The translations under genes and the position numbers were made by a program. A DNA stretch of 64,000 nucleotides, from NCBI RefSeq assembly GCF_010731595.1, contig NZ_AP022582.1, forward strand, positions 372,001-436,000, in the 5' to 3' direction. Below are positions 29,892 to 41,703 of this stretch, in pieces. The stretch's first letter is position 1, and each line of letters opens with the position of its first letter. The stretch comes from Mycobacterium seoulense. GTDB taxonomy: Bacteria > Actinomycetota > Actinomycetes > Mycobacteriales > Mycobacteriaceae. A model generated the notes under the pieces. That model searched no databases. It was given only the letters and a program-made list of their open reading frames with translations, and was not told where the DNA came from.

Positions 29892-30833
29892 TTATGCCCG
29901 CACGTTGGCGGCCAGCGGGCCACCGATGTGGTCGGCCGCCACCAGTCGGCCCGCCGACAGTGACAGCACCCAGGCGCTGCCCTTGTGGTTGCGCGACTTG
30001 TCGGGACGCACCCCGTCGCGTTCGCACCACCAGGCGATGAGGTCCGGGATCACCTTCCCCTGGGTGCAAATGACCGGTGTCCCTTGCTGCTCGGCGATGG
30101 CCAGCATCCGGTGCCGGGCGCGTTTCGGGCTCTTGGCGTAGGCCTCCTCGGTGAGGGCCGGCTCATTGTGCACGGCCACGCCCAACTCCGCGGCGAGCGG
30201 TTCCACCGTCTGGTGGCAGCGCAGCCGGTCGGCCGCATACACGTCGGTGGCGCCGAAGGCCAGCAGCTGCGGAACCAGCGCCTCGGCTTGCGCACGGCCC
30301 CGCTTGTCCAGCGGCCGCTGGGTGTCGTCGCCTTTGAACCGCGATTTCCGGCCTGCGGTGCCGTGCCGGACCACCAGCACGGTATGCGTGTCAGCAGGAT
30401 GTTTCATGAAGTGGCGCAACATTTTTCGGTCATGCGAATAGGTGAGCCGCTTCAGCGCGTCCGGCACCGGCAGCCACACCAATTCGTCGACCTCGTTGCC
30501 GGGGGTGAAGTCCCCGCCCGTGCTGCGCGCCGCCCAGTAGTAGACCTTCTTGACGCCCGCCTCGATCGGGTAGCTCACCATGTCGAGCCGCCTGCCCAGG
30601 AGGGCGTGGTGACCCGTCTCCTCGCACACTTCCCGCACCGCGGCGACGGGCACCGTTTCGCCCGGGTCCACTTTCCCCTTCGGCAGTGACCAGTCGTCAT
30701 AGCGGGGACGGTGGATCACCGCTATCTCGAGGCCGGGGTTGGACGAATCGGTCGGCCGCCACAAGACCGCCCCGGCGGCATACACGATGCGGCTTCCCGG
30801 ACGCCGAGCGGTGGACGAGCTCTTGGTCGGCAA
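29892..30833 (-). CDS. mutT1: MutT1: Nudix hydrolase with histidine phosphatase domain
   Basis: A 313-residue two-domain protein. The N-terminal Nudix domain has [20 protein letters not shown] (about residues 52-71). The C-terminal domain is a histidine phosphatase ([10 protein letters not shown] near residue 155, plus [18 protein letters not shown]). In mycobacteria this protein sanitises 8-oxo-dGTP and hydrolyses diadenosine polyphosphates; the two domains act in succession. The start is TTG at 30833 with AGGAG eight bases upstream. It lies directly downstream of ppk. Confidence 0.94.
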   Translation of the reverse strand: MPTKSSSTARRPGSRIVYAAGAVLWRPTDSSNPGLEIAVIHRPRYDDWSLPKGKVDPGETVPVAAVREVCEETGHHALLGRRLDMVSYPIEAGVKKVYYWAARSTGGDFTPGNEVDELVWLPVPDALKRLTYSHDRKMLRHFMKHPADTHTVLVVRHGTAGRKSRFKGDDTQRPLDKRGRAQAEALVPQLLAFGATDVYAADRLRCHQTVEPLAAELGVAVHNEPALTEEAYAKSPKRARHRMLAIAEQQGTPVICTQGKVIPDLIAWWCERDGVRPDKSRNHKGSAWVLSLSAGRLVAADHIGGPLAANVRA

Positions 30834-30919
30834 GTCAACTCCTGCAGGTCAATTCGGTCTGGCCGCGTGCACAGTTGCGGTGCGGCCGGAAAGACAACCG
30901 TAAATCACCACGCAGGGGG

Positions 30920-33109
30920 CTACGGATTGCGGTGTCGCTCCATCAACGACACTTGGTGATCGCGCACGGAGTGGCCGTCCTGCGGCGAGGCGATCCACTG
31001 CCCGTCGGATCCCAGTTCCCAGCATCGGGTGGACGGATCCAGCGCGGACTCGAACAAGTCGTCCAGGTATGAGGTCAGCCTCGGATCCTTCACCTGAACC
31101 AGCGCCTCGACGCGCCGGTCGAGGTTGCGGTGCATCATGTCCGCGCTGCCGATCCAGAATTCGTTGATGCGATTGAAATGCATGATGCGGGAATGTTCCA
31201 GGAAGCGGCCGAGGATGGAACGGACCGTGATGTTCTCCGAGAACCCTTCCGCGCCGGGACGCAACGCACAGATCCCGCGCACCACCACCTCCACCCGCAC
31301 ATCCGCCCGCGACGCGCGATAGAGCGCGTCGATCACCTGCTCGTCGACGAGGGCGTTCATCTTGAGGCGGATCCGGCCGCCGCCGTGTTCGCGGTGGGCG
31401 GCGATCTCGCGCTCGACGCGTTCGATGATGCCGGTGCGAATTCCGTGCGGGGCGACCAGCAGGTTGCGGTAGGAGACCTTGCGCGAGTAGCCGGTCAGCG
31501 AATTGAACAGGTCCGTCAGGTCCGCCCCGATTTCGGGGGAGGCCGTCAGCAGGCCGACGTCTTCGTAGAGCCGTGCCGTCTTCCCGTTGTAGTTGCCGGT
31601 CCCGATGTGGCAGTAGCGCCGGATCGCCGAACCCTCGCGCCGGACCACCAGGCAGGTCTTGCAGTGCGTCTTGAGTCCGACGTACCCGTAGACGACGTGC
31701 ACGCCCGCCTGCTCCAGCTCGCGCGCCCAGCGGATGTTGGCCTGCTCGTCGAAGCGCGCCTTGATCTCCACGAGCGCCACCACCTGCTTGCCGGCCTCGG
31801 CGGCGTTGATGAGCGCCCGAACGATGGGCGAATCACCGGAGGTGCGGTACAGCGTCTGCTTGATCGCCAGCACGTTCGGGTCGGCGGCGGCCTGCTCGAT
31901 GAATCGCTGCACGCTGGTGGAGAACGACTCGTACGGATGATGCAGCAGCACATCGCCTTCGCGCAGCGTTGCGAAGATGCTCCTGGGCGTCTCACGGTCG
32001 ACGAACGCGGGACTGGTGGCCGGGACGAACGCCGGGTCTTTGAGCGCCGGCCGGTCGATGCTGTAGATCTGCCACAACGACGACAGATCGAGCAGGCCGG
32101 CCACCTCGATGACGTCGCCCGGGTTCACGTCGAGCTCGCGCAGCAGCAATTCCAACATGCTCTCGGTCATGTCGTTGGCGACCTCGAGCCGCACCGGGGA
32201 CCCGAACCGCCTGCGCGCCAGCTCTCGTTCCAGTGCTTGCAACAGGTCTTCGTCGCGGTCCTCTTCGACCTCGTAGTCCGCGTTGCGGGTAATGCGGAAC
32301 GCGTGATGCTGAACGATCTCCATGCCCGGGAACAGCACCGGCAGGAACGCGGCGATCAGCTCTTCCATTGGCAGGTAGCGAATTATGGCCGGTCCGTCGG
32401 CATCATCGGTATGGCCGCGGCCGCTCAGTTCGACGAAGCGATCCACGTTATTGGGGACCTTCACCCGCGCGAAGTGCTGGCCGCCGTCCTCGGGCTGGCG
32501 CACCATGACCGCCAGGTTCAGGCTCAACCCACTGACGAAGGGGAAGGGGTGAGCGGGATCGACGGCGAGTGGGGTCAGGACCGGAAAGACCTGTTCGTGG
32601 AAATAGGTCGACAGTTCGTCGCGCTCACCCTGATCCAAATCGGCCCACGTGACTATATGTATGCCTTCCTCGGCGAGCGCCGGTCGCACCGAGTCGAGGA
32701 AGACCCGCGCGTGGCGGGTCGCGATCCGTTGCGTCTGCTCGCCGATGAGGGCCAGTTGCTCGCGCGGCGTCAGGCCGTCGGCGGAGCGCACCGATAGCCC
32801 CATCTCGTCGCGACGCTTGAGGCCGGCGACCCGCACCATGTAGAACTCGTCGAGGTTGGAGGCGAAGATTGCCAGAAACTTGGCCCGCTCCAACAGGGGT
32901 AACGAGTTGTCGGCGGCCAGCGCCAGCACGCGGGCGTTGAAGTCCAGCCAGCTCAGTTCCCGGTTGAGGTAGCGGTCCTCCGGCAGGTCGGTGAGTGCGG
33001 ACGGCGTCGCGGCGGGCGGCGCAGTCACGGCGGACTCGCCGTGCCACAAGTTCTCGTCGGGGCGCGCCTCAGCTTCGATTTCAGTCACCCTGCGATCATT
33101 GCTCATCAC
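30920..33109 (-). CDS. ppk: Polyphosphate kinase 1
   Basis: A 729-residue PPK1 that makes and breaks long-chain polyphosphate. It opens with [21 protein letters not shown]. The PLD-like catalytic domains include the autophosphorylated histidine (H482 in [14 protein letters not shown]), [16 protein letters not shown] and [19 protein letters not shown]. The start is GTG at 33109 or the ATG one codon later. It sits 86 bases upstream of mutT1, suggesting a shared operon, and 90 bases from fbiD, on the same strand. Confidence 0.97.
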   Translation of the reverse strand: MMSNDRRVTEIEAEARPDENLWHGESAVTAPPAATPSALTDLPEDRYLNRELSWLDFNARVLALAADNSLPLLERAKFLAIFASNLDEFYMVRVAGLKRRDEMGLSVRSADGLTPREQLALIGEQTQRIATRHARVFLDSVRPALAEEGIHIVTWADLDQGERDELSTYFHEQVFPVLTPLAVDPAHPFPFVSGLSLNLAVMVRQPEDGGQHFARVKVPNNVDRFVELSGRGHTDDADGPAIIRYLPMEELIAAFLPVLFPGMEIVQHHAFRITRNADYEVEEDRDEDLLQALERELARRRFGSPVRLEVANDMTESMLELLLRELDVNPGDVIEVAGLLDLSSLWQIYSIDRPALKDPAFVPATSPAFVDRETPRSIFATLREGDVLLHHPYESFSTSVQRFIEQAAADPNVLAIKQTLYRTSGDSPIVRALINAAEAGKQVVALVEIKARFDEQANIRWARELEQAGVHVVYGYVGLKTHCKTCLVVRREGSAIRRYCHIGTGNYNGKTARLYEDVGLLTASPEIGADLTDLFNSLTGYSRKVSYRNLLVAPHGIRTGIIERVEREIAAHREHGGGRIRLKMNALVDEQVIDALYRASRADVRVEVVVRGICALRPGAEGFSENITVRSILGRFLEHSRIMHFNRINEFWIGSADMMHRNLDRRVEALVQVKDPRLTSYLDDLFESALDPSTRCWELGSDGQWIASPQDGHSVRDHQVSLMERHRNP

Positions 33110-33199
33110 GCGCCGATGCTGCTAGCGCTCGACGGACATCCATTCGCCGTTGGGGTGACGTTCACCCCGACGACAGCTACGCCGTGTCGCGGGTTGAGG

Positions 33200-33859
<660 letters not shown>

Positions 33860-33967
33860 TCATCCTGCCAGCGACCGGTGAACCACCGACGCGCTAGCTC
33901 GCGCGACGCCCGCTGATCTAGGGTGTAGCGGCTGCAACACGCTGGAGACGACAGATGGGGGTGGTCG

Positions 33968-34987
33968 ATGGCCGGTTCGAAGGGTGCCGTCGCCGTCATG
34001 GGTGCCGGGGCGTGGGGCACCGCACTGGCCAAGGTGCTCGTCGAGGCCGGCGGAGCGGAGGCGGACGTCACGCTGTGGGCCCGCCGATCTGACGTCGCCG
34101 ACCGGATCAATGCCACCCGGTCCAACCCGGACTACCTGCCCGGCGCGGTGCTGCCAGCGGGCATCCGCGCGACCACCGACGCGGCGGAGGCGCTCGGCGA
34201 AGCCTCGACGGTGCTGTTGGCCGTGCCCGCACAGACGATGCGCGCCAACCTCGAGGGGTGGGCGCCGTTGATGCGCGACGACGCCACCCTGGTCAGCCTG
34301 GCCAAGGGCATCGAGCTGGGCACCCTGATGCGGATGAGCCAGGTCATCGTTTCCGTGACCGGTGTCGACCCGGCTCAGGTCGCGGTGGTCTCGGGCCCCA
34401 ACCTGGCCAGCGAGATCGCCGAATGCCAGCCCGCCGCCACCGTCGTCGCGTGCAGCGACTCCGGCCGCGCCGTCGCCCTCCAACGCATGCTGAACACCGG
34501 GTATTTCCGCCCCTACACCAATAGCGATGTCGTCGGCACCGAGATCGGCGGGGCGTGCAAGAACGTCATCGCGCTCGCGTGCGGCATGGCGGCCGGCGTC
34601 GGGCTCGGCGAAAACACCGCGGCGGCAATCATCACCCGCGGTCTGGCGGAGATTATGCGGCTGGGCATTGCGCTGGGCGCCAAGGGCGCCACCCTGGCGG
34701 GGCTGGCCGGCGTGGGTGACCTGGTTGCGACGTGCACCTCGCCGTATTCGCGCAATCGGTCGTTCGGCGAGCGCCTGGGTCGCGGCGGGACGATGGAATC
34801 GGCGATGCAGGCCCGGGACGGTCACGTCGTCGAGGGTGTGACGTCGTGCGAGTCGGTGCTGGCGCTCGCTTCCAGTTACGACGTCGAGATGCCGCTCACC
34901 GACGCCGTGCACCGCGTCTGTCACAAGGGACTCTTGGTGGACGAGGCGATGGCGCTGCTGCTGGGCCGCAGGACGAAGCCCGAGTGA
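33968..34987 (+). CDS. gpsA: Glycerol-3-phosphate dehydrogenase (NAD(P)+)
   Basis: A 339-residue GpsA that reduces dihydroxyacetone phosphate to glycerol 3-phosphate for phospholipid synthesis. The Rossmann motif is [13 protein letters not shown] (about residues 9-21); [11 protein letters not shown] and the catalytic-lysine motif [13 protein letters not shown] follow. The C-terminal helical domain includes [21 protein letters not shown]. It is divergent from fbiD and followed by ddlA after 79 bases. Confidence 0.96.
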   Translation: MAGSKGAVAVMGAGAWGTALAKVLVEAGGAEADVTLWARRSDVADRINATRSNPDYLPGAVLPAGIRATTDAAEALGEASTVLLAVPAQTMRANLEGWAPLMRDDATLVSLAKGIELGTLMRMSQVIVSVTGVDPAQVAVVSGPNLASEIAECQPAATVVACSDSGRAVALQRMLNTGYFRPYTNSDVVGTEIGGACKNVIALACGMAAGVGLGENTAAAIITRGLAEIMRLGIALGAKGATLAGLAGVGDLVATCTSPYSRNRSFGERLGRGGTMESAMQARDGHVVEGVTSCESVLALASSYDVEMPLTDAVHRVCHKGLLVDEAMALLLGRRTKPE

Positions 34988-35066
34988 GTCCCCGCGGCCG
35001 GCAAAACCCCAGCTCGCGGCCCGCCGCCCGACCCGGACGCCGCGCAACCGGTAGCCTCTTTAGGTT

Positions 35067-36179
35067 GTGAGTGCCAGCGGAAGCCGCGTGCGCGTCGCCG
35101 TCGTCTTCGGCGGGCGCAGCAACGAGCACGCCATCTCGTGTGTGTCCGCCGGCAGCATCCTGCGCAACCTCGACCCCCAGCGGTTCGAGGTCGTCGCGAT
35201 CGGCATCACCCCGGAGGGGTCATGGGTGCTGACCGACGGTGACCCGGCCGCGCTCGCCATCAGCAATCGGCAGCTGCCCGAGGTGACCGCGCAGTCGGGC
35301 ACCGAGCTGGCCCTGCCGGCGGATCCGCGCCGCGGCGGCCAACTGGTCTCCCTGTCGCCCGGGGCCGGTGAGGTGCTGGGTTCGGTCGACGTGGTGTTCC
35401 CGGTGCTGCACGGTCCGTACGGAGAAGACGGCACGATCCAGGGTCTGCTCGAGCTGGCCGGGGTGCCCTACGTCGGGGCCGGCGTGCTGGCGAGCGCGGC
35501 GGGCATGGACAAGGAATTCACCAAGAAGCTGTTCGTCGCCGAAGGGTTGCCGGTCGGCGCGTACGCGGTGCTGCGCCCGTCGCGGTCGGCCCTGGAACCC
35601 GACGAGTGCGAGCGGCTGGGTCTGCCGGTGTTCGTCAAGCCCGCCCGGGGTGGATCATCGATCGGCGTCACCCGGGTGTCGAGCTGGGAGGACTTGCCCG
35701 CGGCCGTCGCCGTTGCGCGCCGGCACGACCCGAAGGTGATCGTCGAGGCGGCGATCACCGGCCGCGAGGTCGAGTGCGGGGTGCTCGAGATGCCCGACGG
35801 GACAATCGAAGCCAGCACGTTGGGTGAGATCCGGGTGGCCGGCGTGCGGGGGCGCGAGGACTCGTTCTACGACTTCGCCACGAAATATCTGGACGACGCA
35901 GCGGAATTGGACGTGCCGGCCAAGGTGGACGACGACGTCGCCGACGCCATCCGGCAGTTGGCGATCCGGGCGTTCAAGGCCGTTGACTGCCAGGGCCTGG
36001 CCCGGGTCGACTTCTTCCTCACCGACGACGGGCCGGTGCTGAACGAAATCAACACGATGCCCGGGTTCACCACGATCTCGATGTACCCGAGGATGTGGGC
36101 GGCCAGCGGTGTGGACTATCCCACCCTGCTGGCGACCATGGTCGAAACGGCGTTGGCGCGCGGGGTCGGCTTGCGCTAA
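35067..36179 (+). CDS. ddlA: D-alanine--D-alanine ligase
   Basis: A 370-residue ATP-grasp enzyme that joins two D-alanines for peptidoglycan synthesis; it is a target of D-cycloserine. [33 protein letters not shown], the glycine-rich loop [10 protein letters not shown] and the metal site [17 protein letters not shown] are visible. GTG at 35067 has TAGCCT 9 bases upstream, near leaderless spacing. The last four bases overlap the convergent DUF3515 gene. Confidence 0.96.
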   Translation: MSASGSRVRVAVVFGGRSNEHAISCVSAGSILRNLDPQRFEVVAIGITPEGSWVLTDGDPAALAISNRQLPEVTAQSGTELALPADPRRGGQLVSLSPGAGEVLGSVDVVFPVLHGPYGEDGTIQGLLELAGVPYVGAGVLASAAGMDKEFTKKLFVAEGLPVGAYAVLRPSRSALEPDECERLGLPVFVKPARGGSSIGVTRVSSWEDLPAAVAVARRHDPKVIVEAAITGREVECGVLEMPDGTIEASTLGEIRVAGVRGREDSFYDFATKYLDDAAELDVPAKVDDDVADAIRQLAIRAFKAVDCQGLARVDFFLTDDGPVLNEINTMPGFTTISMYPRMWAASGVDYPTLLATMVETALARGVGLR

Positions 36180-36775
36180 CCGGCGGGGCCCGGGTTGATG
36201 GGCACCGCCGCGATGGTGCGGTCGATCACGTCGGAGAGTTGCTGGATCGGCGTGGGGCCCGACCCTGACGGCAGGGTGAGCGCCACGTATACCGGCCGGT
36301 CGACCGTGTACCAGGTGGATCTGCCCGCGTCGCCGGCGGATTGCTGATCGGGGCGCACGGCGAACCACTGCACCCGGTCGACGATCTGAATCGGAGAGCC
36401 CACGACGAACTCCGCCGGGCGGTCGAGCCCGCACCGCAGCACCACGGGCTCGCTGTCCGCCCCGGCCCGCCAGGCGGTGGCGCCCTGGGGCGCCGGTTGC
36501 GCGACGGGCACGCGTTGAAAGTCGCCGAGCCGCTGCGGCAGCGCCCCGGCCAGCGCCCGGCATACGGGGCTGTCGGCCTGTGGTGCCGGGGCGGCGGGTA
36601 CGGCCACGGGCTGCGGCGGCGCCTCGCGGTTCACCGCGATCACCAGGATCACCCCGATCGCCACGACCGCCACCGCGACCGCGGCGATGATCATCGCGGG
36701 GGGCGGCCCCGGGTCACCGCCGGGGCCGGTATCGGGGTCGGTCGTCACCGCCCGCGCACCTCCTATCTCCGGCAC
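36176..36775 (-). CDS. DUF3515 membrane-anchored protein
   Basis: A 199-residue mycobacterial protein (Rv2980 homolog). A short Pro/Gly-rich cytoplasmic end precedes one membrane helix ([20 protein letters not shown], about residues 28-47), followed by an extracytoplasmic domain with two cysteines (VCRAL and LRCGLDRP) that may form a disulfide. [11 protein letters not shown] and [17 protein letters not shown] are conserved in DUF3515. A GTG at 36748 is an alternative start. Its function is unknown. It overlaps the ddlA stop by four bases. Confidence 0.88.
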   Translation of the reverse strand: MPEIGGARAVTTDPDTGPGGDPGPPPAMIIAAVAVAVVAIGVILVIAVNREAPPQPVAVPAAPAPQADSPVCRALAGALPQRLGDFQRVPVAQPAPQGATAWRAGADSEPVVLRCGLDRPAEFVVGSPIQIVDRVQWFAVRPDQQSAGDAGRSTWYTVDRPVYVALTLPSGSGPTPIQQLSDVIDRTIAAVPINPGPAG

Positions 36776-36892
36776 GACATCGCGGGCCTTTACACTGGCG
36801 CGGGCCGCTCGCGCGGGCAGTAGTCCAACTTACCGCAGGTCGGCAGCCGGATAGAGGCCCGCACAGGGCGAGGACGCGCCGGAGGAGGTGGC

Positions 36893-37855
36893 GTGGGCGA
36901 CGACACATCACATCCCACCCTGCAGCAGCTGGGCGAGTTCGCCGTCATCGATCGCCTCGTGCGCGGCCGCCGCCAGCCGGCCGCGGTGGCGGTCGGCCCG
37001 GGGGACGACGCGGCCGTGGTGCATGCCGCGGACCGGCGGGTTGCGGTGTCGACCGACATGCTCGTGCAGGATCGGCATTTCCGGCTGGACTGGTCGACGC
37101 CGTACGACGTCGGCCGCAAGGCCATCGCCCAGAACGCCGCGGACATCGAGGCGATGGGCGGGCGGCCCACGGCCTTCGTGGTGGCGTTCGGCGCGCCCGG
37201 TGACACGCGTGCGGCCGACGTAGACGCGCTTGTCGGCGGAATGTGGGACGAGGCGCAGCGCATCGGCGCGGGCATCGCCGGCGGCGATCTCGTCAGTTGC
37301 CCGCAGTGGGTGGTCTCCGTCACCGTGCTCGGCGACCTCGACGGCCGCGCCCCGGTCTTGCGGTCCGGGGCGACGGCGGGATCGGTGATCGCGGTCGCCG
37401 GTGGCCTGGGCCGCTCGGCCGCGGGGCTGGCGTTGTTCGGCAAGGGGATCGAGGGCTTCGACGCGTTGCGCCGCCGGCATCTGGTCCCGCAACCGCCCTA
37501 CGGGCAGGGCGTGGCGGCGGCGGCCGGGGGAGCGCAGGCGATGATCGACGTGTCCGACGGTCTCGTCGCCGACCTCCGGCACGTCGCCGAGGCGTCCGCT
37601 GTGGCGATGGATCTGTCGACCGCGGCACTCGCCGCGGACCACGCCGCTGTGGCCGCCGCGGCCGCCGCCGTGGGCGCCGACCCTTGGGCCTGGGTGCTGG
37701 GCGGCGGGGAAGACCACGCCCTGGTGGCCTGCTTCGGCGGACCCGCCCCCGCCGGGTGGCGCATCATCGGCCGCGTTCTCGACGGCGAGCCCAAAGTGCT
37801 TGTGGACGGGCAAGAGTGGGCGGGTTACGCGGGCTGGCAATCCTATGAGGGCTAG
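36893..37855 (+). CDS. thiL: Thiamine-monophosphate kinase
   Basis: A 320-residue ThiL that phosphorylates thiamine monophosphate to the active diphosphate with ATP. GPGDDAAVVHA, STDMLVQDRHFRLDW, AQNAADIEAMGGRPTAFVVAF and the ATP-site motif MIDVSDGLVADL define the PurM-like fold. The product is the cofactor of IlvB in this window. GTG at 36893 lies four bases after GGAGGAGG. ung begins 27 bases after the stop. Confidence 0.96.
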   Translation: MGDDTSHPTLQQLGEFAVIDRLVRGRRQPAAVAVGPGDDAAVVHAADRRVAVSTDMLVQDRHFRLDWSTPYDVGRKAIAQNAADIEAMGGRPTAFVVAFGAPGDTRAADVDALVGGMWDEAQRIGAGIAGGDLVSCPQWVVSVTVLGDLDGRAPVLRSGATAGSVIAVAGGLGRSAAGLALFGKGIEGFDALRRRHLVPQPPYGQGVAAAAGGAQAMIDVSDGLVADLRHVAEASAVAMDLSTAALAADHAAVAAAAAAVGADPWAWVLGGGEDHALVACFGGPAPAGWRIIGRVLDGEPKVLVDGQEWAGYAGWQSYEG

Positions 37856-37882
37856 GGTGATCGATGCCATGGAGGGAGCCCG

Positions 37883-38566
37883 ATGACGGCGCGGCCGTTG
37901 ACTGAACTCGTCGAGCGGGGCTGGGCGGCGGCGCTGGAGCCGGTGGCCGATCGGGTCGCCGACATGGGCCAGTTCCTGCGGGCCGAGATCGCGGCCGGCC
38001 GCAGGTACCTGCCGGCGGGACCCAACGTGTTGCGGGCGTTCACGTTTCCGTTCGACGACGTCCGGGTGCTGATCGTCGGGCAAGACCCGTACCCGACGCC
38101 GGGACACGCCGTGGGGCTGAGCTTTTCGGTGGCACCCGACGTGCGTCCCCTGCCCCGCAGCCTGGCCAACATCTTCGACGAATACGCCGCCGACCTAGGC
38201 CATCCGCAGCCCTCGTGCGGCGACCTGACGCCGTGGGCCGAGCGCGGGGTGATGCTGCTGAACAGGGTGCTGACCGTGCGCCCGAGTAATCCGGCGTCGC
38301 ACCGGGGCAAGGGCTGGGAGGCGGTGACCGAGTGCGCGATCCGTGCGCTGGCTGCGCGCTCGCAGCCGATGGTGGCGATCCTATGGGGACGCGACGCGTC
38401 CACGCTGAAACCCATTCTGGCCGAGGGCAATTGCGTGGCAATCGAGTCGCCGCACCCGTCGCCGCTGTCGGCGTCTCGGGGATTCTTCGGGTCGCGCCCG
38501 TTCAGCCGCGCCAACGAACTGTTGACGGGCATGGGCGCCGACCCGATCGATTGGCGGCTGCCGTGA
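37883..38566 (+). CDS. ung: Uracil-DNA glycosylase
   Basis: A 227-residue family 1 UDG that removes uracil from DNA. The water-activating loop [14 protein letters not shown] carries D68; the leucine-loop [10 protein letters not shown] carries H191. It has a Shine-Dalgarno GGAGGGAG upstream. The stop overlaps a GTG start of the next oxidoreductase gene (GTGA). In M. tuberculosis ung is followed by the DAK2-type gene as I recall; here an accessory block of about 7.5 kb separates them. Confidence 0.97.
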   Translation: MTARPLTELVERGWAAALEPVADRVADMGQFLRAEIAAGRRYLPAGPNVLRAFTFPFDDVRVLIVGQDPYPTPGHAVGLSFSVAPDVRPLPRSLANIFDEYAADLGHPQPSCGDLTPWAERGVMLLNRVLTVRPSNPASHRGKGWEAVTECAIRALAARSQPMVAILWGRDASTLKPILAEGNCVAIESPHPSPLSASRGFFGSRPFSRANELLTGMGADPIDWRLP

Positions 38567-39498
38567 GCGGCATGACGGCGTTACGGGCGCACCGCCGGGG
38601 CGGCCCGGAACAACTCGTCGTCGAGCGGGCGCCCGTGCCCGCCCCGGCGGCGGGCGAAGTTCTGGTGGCCGTGTACGCCGCCGCCATCACATTCGACGAG
38701 CTGACGTGGGAGGAGACCTGGAGCCGGGACGGTGTCAGCCGGACGCCGGTGATTCCGTCGCACGAGGTCTCGGGCGTCGTCCAGGAGACCGCCCCCGGCG
38801 TGGCCGATTTCGCGCCCGGCGACGAGGTGTGCGGGCTGATTCCCTTCGACCGCGACGGCGCGGCGGCCGAATTCGTCTGCGTTCCCGCGTCAGACCTGGC
38901 CCCCAAGCCGTCGACGGTGTCGCACGCCGTCGCCGCCGCCCTGCCGCTGGCGGGCCTGACCGCGTGGCAGGCCCTGGTCGACCATGCCGGAGTGCAACCG
39001 GGGGAGTCCGTGTTGGTGCACGGGGGCGCGGGCGGCGTGGGCGCCTTGACGGTTCAGCTGGCCGCGATGCTGGGCGGGCGGGTCACCGCGACCGTGCGCA
39101 GCGACGTCGGTGACCTGGTTCGCGGACACGGGGCCGCCCGGGTGATCGATGTCCGCACCGAGGCATTCGACGACGCGGTCTACGACGTCGTGATCGACAC
39201 CGTCGGCGGCGAGACGCTGGACCGGTCGTTTCCGGCGCTCCGCCGCGGCGGGCGACTGGTCACCCTGTCGGCCCCACCGCCGGCCGGCTGGGCCGACGAA
39301 TACGGCGTGACAGCAACGTTTTTCATCGTCACACCGAACCGGGAACAGCTGGCCGAGCTCGCCGCGCTGGTCGATCGCGGACGGTTGCGCGTCGAGATCG
39401 CCGGGACGTTTCCGCTCGAGAAAGGCCGCGAGGCGTTCGAAAGCCGTGGCCTGCCGGGCCGTCGCCCCGGCAAGACGGTCATCGTGGTTCGGGATTAG
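38563..39498 (+). CDS. MDR-family NADP-dependent oxidoreductase (zeta-crystallin/quinone reductase type)
   Basis: A 311-residue medium-chain reductase. An N-terminal GroES-like domain ([48 protein letters not shown]) precedes a Rossmann domain with [17 protein letters not shown] and [14 protein letters not shown]. The structural and catalytic zinc ligands of alcohol dehydrogenases are absent, so it is probably a zinc-free quinone or enone reductase. GTG at 38563 overlaps the ung stop; ATG at 38572 is an alternative. It is the first gene of the accessory block and probably read from the ung transcript. Confidence 0.88.
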   Translation: MSGMTALRAHRRGGPEQLVVERAPVPAPAAGEVLVAVYAAAITFDELTWEETWSRDGVSRTPVIPSHEVSGVVQETAPGVADFAPGDEVCGLIPFDRDGAAAEFVCVPASDLAPKPSTVSHAVAAALPLAGLTAWQALVDHAGVQPGESVLVHGGAGGVGALTVQLAAMLGGRVTATVRSDVGDLVRGHGAARVIDVRTEAFDDAVYDVVIDTVGGETLDRSFPALRRGGRLVTLSAPPPAGWADEYGVTATFFIVTPNREQLAELAALVDRGRLRVEIAGTFPLEKGREAFESRGLPGRRPGKTVIVVRD

Positions 39499-39595
39499 GG
39501 CGGCGCTGTTTGCAGCCTTGCGGTTGCTCTGTAATCCCTTGTGTCACTTTCGCTTCAACCGTCACAACGCGAGCTTTTTTGTCGGTGGGTGTCCC

Positions 39596-39601
39596 TAGGT
39601 T
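39596..39601 (+). promoter_or_regulatory. -10 hexamer TAGGTT of the 13E12 gene
   Basis: TAGGTT ends 6 bases before the ATG at 39608. A weak GAGG also lies just upstream of the ATG, so leaderless start is likely but not certain. Confidence 0.35.
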
Positions 39602-39607
39602 TGAGGC

Positions 39608-40966
39608 ATGGGAGCCAATAGTCGTGAGGAGATCGTCGACGTTTTCGACACGTTCGACCACGACGTGGACCGCCTGTGCGCGTTGTCCTTTGACGCGTTC
39701 ACCACCCCCGAGCGGCTGCGCGCCCTCGAGCGCCTGGAACGCGCTTACCGCCGGCTGCGCACCCCGCAGCACGCGTTGATCAACCAGCTGTCTGAGCAGG
39801 CGAGCCCCGAAGAGTTGGGCGGATCGCTGCGGGTGGGGCTGGCCGACCGGTTGCACATCACCAAGGGCGAGGCCGCCCGGCGCATCGCCGAAGCCGCCGA
39901 CCTAGGCGAGCGCCGGGGGTTGACCGGCCAGCCGTTAGCGCCCCAATTGAGCGCCTCCGCGGCCGGCCAACGCCAAGGGCTCATCGGTGATGGGCACATC
40001 AAGGTGATCCGTACCTTCTTTGCCCGTCTGCCCGTCGAGGTCGACGCGGTGACCCGCGAGTCCGCCGAAGCCGACCTGGCCGCCAAAGCCACCGGGCATC
40101 GGCCCGACGAATTGGCCAGATACGCCCAGCGGGTCATGGATTGGCTGCACCCCGACGGGGATTTCAGCGACGCCGAACGGGCCCGCAAGCGTGGGATCAC
40201 CCTGGGCGCTCAGGAATTCGACGGCATGTCGCGCCTCGGCGGCCTGGTCACCCCGGAGTTGCGGGCCGCGATCGAGGCGATGCTGGCCAAACTAGCCGCG
40301 CCCGGCGCGTGCAACCCCGACGACGAAACCCCGGTGGTCGACGCGACACCTGATGAGGAAGCGGTGCGCCGCGACACCCGCAGCCCAGCTCAACGCAATC
40401 ACGACGCATTCCTGGCCGGACTTCGCGGTTTGCTTGCCTCCGGCGACCTGGGCCAGCACAACGGACTGCCCGTGTCGATCGTGGTCACCACCACGTTGCA
40501 GGACTTGGAATCCGCCGCCGGTAAGGCCCTAACGGCTGGCGGCACGCTGGTGCCCATGTCGGATGTGATCCGTTGGGCGGGCCACGCGCATCACTACCTG
40601 GCGATCTTCGACAAGGGCAGATCGCTGGCGCTGCACCACACCAAACGGTTCGCTTCCCCAGGGCAGCGAATCATGTTGTACGCCAAGGACCGTGGCTGCA
40701 CTCGGCCGGGATGTGATGCGCCGGCCTACCACAGTCAAGTCCACCACGTGCGCGGCTGGAACACCACCCGCCGCACCGACATCGACGACCTCACGTTGGC
40801 CTGCGGCCCCGACAACCGGCTCGCAGAGAAAGGCTGGACCACGCGGACCAACGCCCACGGCGAAACCGAATGGATCCCACCACCACACCTCGACCACGGC
40901 AGACCTCGGACCAATAGCTACCACCATCCCGAAAGATTCCTCCGCGATGGTGACGAACCCGGTTGA
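39608..40966 (+). CDS. 13E12-family DUF222/HNH endonuclease-like protein
   Basis: A 452-residue member of the multi-copy mycobacterial 13E12 family. Residues about 30-330 form the all-helical DUF222 region; the C-terminal HNH region has [21 protein letters not shown], then [16 protein letters not shown]. The paired cysteines suggest a zinc-bound HNH. The last His of the canonical motif appears as Asn in GPDNR, a variant also seen in other members of the family as I recall. These genes are often dispersed and recombine with each other; activity and role are unproven. It lies between the MDR and nitroreductase genes. Confidence 0.92.
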   Translation: MGANSREEIVDVFDTFDHDVDRLCALSFDAFTTPERLRALERLERAYRRLRTPQHALINQLSEQASPEELGGSLRVGLADRLHITKGEAARRIAEAADLGERRGLTGQPLAPQLSASAAGQRQGLIGDGHIKVIRTFFARLPVEVDAVTRESAEADLAAKATGHRPDELARYAQRVMDWLHPDGDFSDAERARKRGITLGAQEFDGMSRLGGLVTPELRAAIEAMLAKLAAPGACNPDDETPVVDATPDEEAVRRDTRSPAQRNHDAFLAGLRGLLASGDLGQHNGLPVSIVVTTTLQDLESAAGKALTAGGTLVPMSDVIRWAGHAHHYLAIFDKGRSLALHHTKRFASPGQRIMLYAKDRGCTRPGCDAPAYHSQVHHVRGWNTTRRTDIDDLTLACGPDNRLAEKGWTTRTNAHGETEWIPPPHLDHGRPRTNSYHHPERFLRDGDEPG

Positions 40967-40984
40967 CGCTAGGACTCGCTCCGA

Positions 40985-41029
40985 TGAAGGCGACCCGCTT
41001 CGCACGGCTCCGCGGCGCTCGCGATTTCA
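40985..41029. repeat. Degenerate copy of the palindromic dispersed repeat
   Basis: Inverted ends TGAA (40985-40988) and TTCA (41026-41029) enclose a core (CGACCCGCTTCGCACGGCTC, then CGCGGCGCTCGCGA) similar to those at 22.8 and 59.7 kb. It lies between the 13E12 stop and the nitroreductase start. Confidence 0.45.
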
Positions 41030-41050
41030 GGCCTTGAGAACATTGAGCCT

Positions 41051-41701
41051 ATGTATGACCTCGAAGACACCATCCGGCAGCGGCATTCGACGCGGCTGTT
41101 CCTGCCCGACCCGGTACCGCGCCACCTCGTGGAGGAGTCGCTGGAGCTGGCCGTCCGCGCGCCGTCGAACTCCAACGTGCAGCCGTGGCACATGGTGTTC
41201 GTCTCGGGTCCGGCACGGGACCGGTTGGTCGCCGCGATGCTGGAAAAGGCTCGCGCGGAACCGCCCAACGTCCCGCAGCTCCCCGCCGCGTTCGCTCACT
41301 TCCGGAGCGACACCGGCGCGCAGGTGTACGGCTCGATGGGCATCGCCCGCCACGACACCGAGGCCCGTCGCATCGCCGTGCTGCGCAACTGGGAGTTCTT
41401 CCGCGCACCGCTGGGCGGCATCGTGTGCATGCACAGCGACCTCGGTTACGCCGACAGCATCGGTGTCGGCATGTTCCTGCAGACGCTGCTGCTGGCCTTG
41501 ACCGCGCGTGGATTGGGCACCTGCGTGCAGGTGGCGATAGCCGGCTATCCCGACGTCGTTCGCGAGCAGCTGAACATCCCGCCGGAGCTGAACATCTTGT
41601 GCGGCCTGGCGATCGGTTACTCCGATCCCGCTTTCCCCGCCAACAACCTCCGCATCGGGCGCGACGGCGTGGACCGGCACGCCGTCTTCCTCGACGAGTG
41701 A
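41051..41701 (+). CDS. Nitroreductase-family flavoprotein
   Basis: A 216-residue FMN-dependent reductase of the nitroreductase fold. RQRHSTRLFLPDPV and APSNSNVQPWHMVFVSG bind FMN; MFLQTLLLALTARGLGTCVQ and GLAIGYSDPAFPANNLR are the C-terminal signature. Such enzymes reduce nitro groups, quinones or enones with NAD(P)H. It ends 2 bases before the convergent SDR stop at 41704. Its place in an oxidoreductase cluster suggests a shared substrate. Confidence 0.92.
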   Translation: MYDLEDTIRQRHSTRLFLPDPVPRHLVEESLELAVRAPSNSNVQPWHMVFVSGPARDRLVAAMLEKARAEPPNVPQLPAAFAHFRSDTGAQVYGSMGIARHDTEARRIAVLRNWEFFRAPLGGIVCMHSDLGYADSIGVGMFLQTLLLALTARGLGTCVQVAIAGYPDVVREQLNIPPELNILCGLAIGYSDPAFPANNLRIGRDGVDRHAVFLDE

Positions 41702-41703
41702 CG

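Noticed and set aside
31130..32797. A 555-codon plus-strand frame opposite ppk
   Set aside because: Shadow of ppk; PPK motifs are intact on the minus strand and this frame has no recognisable domain.
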